Assembly (NCBI GenBank): GCA_028532985.1
Contig: JANCIK010000002.1
Coordinates: 930,001 to 994,000 of the forward strand
Direction of reading: 5' to 3'
Length of the DNA stretch: 64,000 bases
Origin: Stropharia rugosoannulata
Lineage: Eukaryota > Basidiomycota > Agaricomycetes > Agaricales > Strophariaceae
The position numbers and the translations under genes were made by a program. The notes beneath the pieces were generated by a model that made no database searches, was not told where the DNA came from, and was given only the letters and a program-made list of their open reading frames with translations. Positions 58,444 to 64,000 of this stretch are shown here, in pieces (position 1 is the first letter of the stretch; every line of letters starts with the position of its first letter).

Positions 58444-60774
58444 ATGACTTCCGCAGGCTCCCAACCGCCAGGTCCAGGTGAGTAAATCGAATTATAATGC
58501 ATTTATCATCTGACAGACGTCCGCAAATAGAATCTCCAAGTCCCTTTGACCGTGACACGGAAACGGAATCAGCAGGTGAGCAGTGAGATTGCCCTGCGTA
58601 TCACGAAAGATCGCAATATCCTGAAGCTGAGAAATACATGTAGATGTCAACGTGCACGGAGCAGCTCTGTTGGCGAGCCTCATTGGATTCTTCCAGCCTT
58701 CAACTCCAAGTGAGTATGCTATCTCGATGCCGTGTCCTAAATGTATTAGATAGCACGCTTACATATGTCTTGAATGTAGGTTCGGATATTACACGCTTGT
58801 GCACATCTGCCGAGGGTCAACAGCTCCTGAAGACGCTTAGAAATTTCGTCAACCTAGTGGTTAAAGCCGGAGTAGACAATGCAATTGAAGGCACGTCCCT
58901 ATTTTCTCTGGAGCTGACATGTCGACTTATCTTCACTATCAGACGTTGCTCCGTCACATGTCGAGGAACATTTTCATGAAGACCAGCGTGAGTAAATTTG
59001 CAGTTCAAATATTGGTCGCTTCTAACACAAATATCTTCAGCTAATGAGACTCTCCTGGCGACGGAATCACTCTCGGATGTAGATAAATCTTCCATTTTGT
59101 CCAATTTGCCTGATCTACCTTCGTATGGTGCGTTGTTAATCTTCTATATATTTACTGTAATTAAACCTTGTCGCTTCAGAACTTCCCAGAGGGATAATCG
59201 ATGCAGTCAACGATCATGTATTCAACAAAATGCCAATCCGCCTGATCAGCTTTGACACAAATGGGAACAATTGCACTCTAGTTGAACACAGCGAACTGGT
59301 TAAGATTATTCTCGTGCGTATAAAGGCTGACTATCCATCGGCAGACAAACTTGAACTAGGAATAAGACGGGCTTATTATAGCTTATCCAGTTTTCCCAAG
59401 AACTACTGCAAGTACGCCATCCTCTCGCACACCTGGCTGCGCAGCACGCCCGGAGACATCCTTTTTCATGACTGGGCCAACCGCGCACTCCCCGAGAACA
59501 CCCATGGAAATGACAAGATCACCAACTTCTGCTCAGTGGCTGCATGCAAGCACAACATGCGATTTGGCTGGATGGATACTGTCTGTATAAACAAGGAGAG
59601 TAGCTCTGAACTGGACGAGTCCATTCGGTCAATGTACAAATGGTACCAAACAGCCAAAGTCTGCATTGCTTACCTCGCCAATACACTTAAGTTTGCCGAG
59701 ATTCCAAAGGACACCTGGTTCACACGAGGCTGGACGCTGCAGGAATTGATGGCGCACACAAGTATTTGTTTCTATAACCGTGACTGGGCGGAGCTTCACC
59801 CTGGCCCAGACTTTACAGAACACTTGAACAATCCTGAGTTCCGTCCATCATATCAAAGTGGAAGGGGTATGCCGCCACAGATACAGTATCAAATATTTAT
59901 TGCAACATCCATTACACCCGATGAGGTGGCCCCTAGTTTCGGTGTCCGCAAGGTCCTGACTATCCCCAGAATTATGGAGCTGGCGGCAAGGCGCAAGGTG
60001 ACCCGTGCGGAAGACCACATCTACTCCCTGATGGGTCTGCTTGATGTTAGCATTCCCACTGCATATGGTGAAGGGCTCAAGAAGGCATTAACACGAATGG
60101 TTCGTGAAATTATGCTCTCCCGGCGGTATTTTCTGGATCTCTTCAACCACACCAACAAATATTCCATTTTGCCAGAAAATATCACTGACTACATTGGACG
60201 TAGCAAGACGGCTCGACAGCTTGTTGCACCAAAAACCCCACTGGTGCTGTCCCATTTAGGCATCCACGCAACATTGATTGCGATCCCACTATTCAACAAA
60301 GATTTATATCCGGACTTCCCTGCCAATAATTCTATGGATTCTATACCTTATGGGAATAATTCCTATTCTCCACTGGACACTGGAGATGCCTCAACTGAGT
60401 GGATTTCACGCCTTGATCTCCTACTCAGTGCACAAGGCATAAAGTTGGATTACAAAAACGGCCCTCCTTTTTATTTCCTTGCAATACTAGGATCGCAAAT
60501 TGATCAAGACCGTGATACTATTTGTGTATCAGTTGGCAACAATGTTGGGATACGTGTGTTCTCTGATTTGCCTTATCCCCCCAATGAAACTGTCAGGATA
60601 TCTTTTACAGATATAAAGCCCCTCAATCCATCACGGTACAGCTCGAATGCTCATGGGCCAGTGCAGATAAATCTCTCTTACAGCGGACCCAATGTATCAA
60701 GAGACATACTTACACTTACCACAGCAGAAGCAAAGAAGATGGGGTTCAAAGTGATATCAGCTTATTTCCCTTGA
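58444..60774 (+). CDS. HET-domain protein, apparently intact copy
   Basis: Start MTSAGSQ at 58444. Introns with GTGAGT/GTGAGC donors join short exons encoding a Ser/Asp-rich leader, the helical segment ALLASLIGFF with SSDITRLCTSAEGQQLLKTL, and a spacer ending in LPDLPSYE. The large exon (about 59179-60774) then carries the HET domain (YAILSHTWL; WMDTVCINKESSSELDESI; DTWFTRGWTLQELM) and a beta-rich C-terminal region conserved in all three copies. HET proteins mediate non-self recognition and programmed cell death; the N-terminal helices may be a signalling or effector part. One junction near 58880-58950 is unresolved. The N-terminal segments and C-terminus are shared with copy 2 at roughly 80-85% by eye. 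Confidence 0.82.
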
Positions 60775-63700
60775 TAGATGGTTCATTTTGGGTTAATTGA
60801 AAAACATGTGCTTGTTATAATACTGGAGGCATTCAATATTAAGTCATTATTATAATTTTAGCCATGACGAAGGGATTGATAACAAGGGTAAGTCATAGTC
60901 ATATTTTCAGACCACCAAGACAGCACTATGAGCGTTTCGAAAGTGTGGGAATTGCGCCCCTCCCGTGAAATGTTCGTGCCCGCCTACCTCGTCTGACCCC
61001 GGCCAGGGCATACTTCGCGCCCGTCCCACTTGCGCAGCCCAAATCTTGCCCTTGTTAATTGTACGGTATTCTCACAGCAGGTACAACCATCCCACCATCT
61101 TAGCCAGCCGTCCCGAAAACTCGACGCCTCGCTGCCCCCACCGTGGCAGTTCTCAATCTCGCCCGAGGTAGTCAACGTGCTGCACACCTCGACGATGTTC
61201 CAGATGCTCAAGAATAAACCAAATGCATTTGCTGCGATGGCGCGCTTTGCGGCAGTGCTTGAGGAAAGCTGCTGCAAGCACTGGTGTGTTTTTTTCGTTT
61301 TCATTTTCGGTCATGTTGAGGTTATATATATTGTACTTTTCATGTATGTATGTATGTATCTATTTCGTTTGTTTCGTTTTACTTTGGATAACTCTGTACT
61401 ACTTGCGTGTACTCTTCTCCTCCATCCCGAATACTGAAACACGACTCATCTGTCTCCGTTTGCTGCTACCTTTCTTTTATTTTTATTATGACCTCCGCCC
61501 TTGCACGTTGGCCTGCTCTCCCACGTCCACCTTGCCTCTCGCACCACTCAGTGCCGCTTAGCTTAACAAGGACCTGCCCAACGTCATTTGCGACCTAGCC
61601 CATGCCTTCCAGGCCGCAGGGCTAGGTCTGACCGACACGGTGAGGTCAAGAGTCGAGTCAGAGTCAAAGGGGACGGACGGAATAGTGTGTTATGCAGGAC
61701 GTCACGTACATAGGCGGCTCTGATAAATGGACCTGCATGTTTTTAGGATGTACGCAGCTAAGGTGCGCGTAACACTGCATCTGTTGGATCGCTCACGAAG
61801 TGAAGGGTAGGCACGGGAGCATTCATATTAGGAACGTGGATGTAGCGCATGGAAACCGATTTTATTTTGCCTATAGAAACTCATGCAAGAACTACATACT
61901 GACGATTCCCCTGTTTGTCCCAGGCTGAGCAGATGTCCCTTGTATATCCTCTCATACGATCACAAAATTCCTCATGGCATCATTCCTTTCAGGACATTTA
62001 ACCAGCCTAGCCCAACACCATTGTGCAAATACATAGCGCAGTCTTCTCAGCGCGTTCAAAAAATCAAGGATGGGCATGACAATAATGTGGTTGGACCGGG
62101 GCACGCCAAGGATGCACAGGTCGGGGGTCAGACTGGAACATTGGGGCCAGGGGAAGTTTGAGGTGGGGGTGGGTGGGTTAATGGCACCTAGACCGGGGTA
62201 GGTCGGAGGTTAAATGAAACTTGAAAAGAGAGGTCGGCCGGCCGATGGTGAGGAGGAAGTAGACCAGATAAATATGACGGGCGTAGGCGTGCGTGCAGCG
62301 TGAGGTGGAGACTCGAGATCGGGCGAGTGAAACATTATGCAACAAGGGGAGCTGCAGACTCGGAGCGGGAGGGATGTTGAACTGATCGGGGGGACGTGCT
62401 ACTACGAGGGAGCAACAGCTAGCGGCAAATGGTCGTGAGAGCACGCTGCTAGATAGGCTGCAGAAGGGCGGGTAGGGGCGGGTAGGGGCATGTTGAGCCC
62501 TTCAGTGGGTGTGCATGAGCTATCGGAAAGATTGGGCCGAACGGGGGAGGGAAGTAAGGACTCGGCAGAATTAGGTATGTTTGTGTTGATCGGAGTGGCG
62601 GGCGACGTAGGGGGGAAGAAAGGGGACCTGGAGACGTGCGAGAGTGAGCCAAGAATCGACGTTGTGACTGTTGAGAACGGACAGTCAGCGAACAGACGAG
62701 CTACATGCTGTAGTCCAGGATAGACTGAGTGAAACGCCTGAGCTGGTCAGCGTCGACGATGTGGGTAGTGGACAAGCCGGACAGGTAGAACATAAATGGA
62801 AAGTTAACAAGAGCAGGCCAGAGGGAGACGCCAAAATGGCGGCCGGGAAGCGTATGCAGATAGGTCCACAAGAAGATATGTCCAGCTAGGGCAACTTAAG
62901 AATGGCGTTATTCAATGAATAAGAGCAACGTGAGCAGTGAAAACGCAATCAAGCAGTGAAAAGTAGAGCAAGACTCGTAGTGGGCAAACGAAGGGTCGGT
63001 TGTGTTGCGGTTATGCTCATTCTATTGCTCTTTTTATGACCACTCGTTTGTTTTGGGGTACCCCAGGTCGAGATATCGAGAAGCCAGACGAGGGCAATCG
63101 AGCAGAAACTGAGACAGGGCACTATAATAAACACAGTGCTGCTGTACTCGAGTACATTTGCATGCACGCCAAGCGCGTCGGGGTCACTAGTTGAACACAA
63201 CGAGAGACAAATTCTACCATGAGAGGGTCATAGCAAAGTGGATAAGGCAGGTTATAGTGGTCGCAGCTGATCTGGAGAGCAGGACAGGAGAATGGGGGCG
63301 GCACTGGAGAGAGGACAATGGCGAACAACGGGGAAGTGTTTGCACAGGCGAATGTTACATTGGTGGGGGCAGGCGGTGGACTGAGGAAGGCGAGGAGTGT
63401 ATGTATATGCGATGAATAGAAAATGTAAGAAAACACAAGGCAACCAGGCAGCCCGCAGCATGCAGATCAGTCAGCACCCAGAAGCCGAAAGTGTCTGAAA
63501 ACATGGGAAAATCACGTACATTCCTCCTCAGGGCAGCAGCAAGCACATCGGTATTTGGGCGTGTCCTTGAGTATGAGGTATATCCATTCGCCTCGAGGAC
63601 GAGCCTACACGGAAAGAACGGCGCGCGGGATGAGAGAGGTGTTGACTGGCGCTCAGGACGGCCGGGATGGGGACAGGCGGGCACCGTTCTGTGACGGGGG

Positions 63701-64000
63701 TGGGCAAAGTGCCGGGCAGAGAGCCAGGTGCAGGCGTCTCGATGGCGGGGTAAGGCTGTGCGCGCAGGCAGGCGGTTCAAGGTTGTGTAATTATGGTTCG
63801 TGTAAACGGTAACATCAACAGCGGTGGCTGTTGTTCATGTCGTCCGGAATTGCCGGCCCGTTTGGACGCGATGTCCGAAGGCCAGCCGGCGGGATGGGGG
63901 TGGGAGACTGGCGAGCGGATGTGGCAGGTGGGAGGCAAATGTGCGAGGGCAATGACCGAGGCCTGCAGTTGATCCCTATTCGCGAGCGCGAGCATCAGGT
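60775..64000. other. Duplicated downstream flank, no intact gene
   Basis: 60900-61680 matches flanks of the other HET copies. 63200-63920 repeats 55650-56310. Short frames (AHAFQAAGLGLTDT near 61595) are shared among copies but are not open over a plausible gene length. Confidence 0.45.

Overview
The window looks like part of an agaricomycete (mushroom-forming basidiomycete) genome. The evidence is short GT-AG introns of roughly 45-70 nt, a KDZ transposon carrying a TET/JBP oxygenase, a Plavaka transposase, HET-domain genes and a Slt2-type MAP kinase remnant. It is accessory, transposon-rich sequence; I see no rRNA, tRNA or CRISPR.

1-15365: a very young 15.4 kb Ty3/Gypsy retrotransposon with LTRs differing at about two positions. 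Gag, protease and Pol lie in three successive frames on the plus strand, and Pol has one in-frame TGA. The 6.5 kb between pol and the 3' LTR holds four spliced genes on the opposite strand (365, 157, 138 and 604 aa) that read through 9 introns without a break. The element is studded with TGCGCGCA-type motifs, including inside introns.

15366-22958: a host-like gene that ends 9 bp from the LTR, a three-copy promoter-region repeat, then broken copies of gamma-tubulin (5' half), Slt2-type MAPK (3' half), D-aminoacyl-tRNA deacylase and a PPIL1-type cyclophilin.

22959-37121: a 14.16 kb KDZ transposon with 464-bp terminal inverted repeats and a 7-bp target-site duplication. It encodes an intact TET/JBP dioxygenase, the KDZ transposase (one in-frame TGA), an acidic protein, an AT-hook protein, and a protein with an exact Zn(II)2Cys6 spacing plus a coiled coil. 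The whole element carries roughly 60 copies of CCGGCGG/CCGCCGG. A TET enzyme, a CGG-type zinc-cluster protein and an element-wide CGG motif together suggest a self-targeted anti-silencing system. The Gypsy element has the same architecture with a different motif.

37122-45700: a decayed gag remnant, a seven-helix-type membrane protein gene, a small coiled-coil gene, two related long palindromes, an intact Plavaka transposase gene and a Copia-type gag fragment.

45700-64000: a segmentally duplicated HET-domain locus. It holds one C-terminal fragment, one copy with a premature TGA and one apparently intact copy, among duplicated blocks, a minisatellite and a CCCGGTATAAT motif array.
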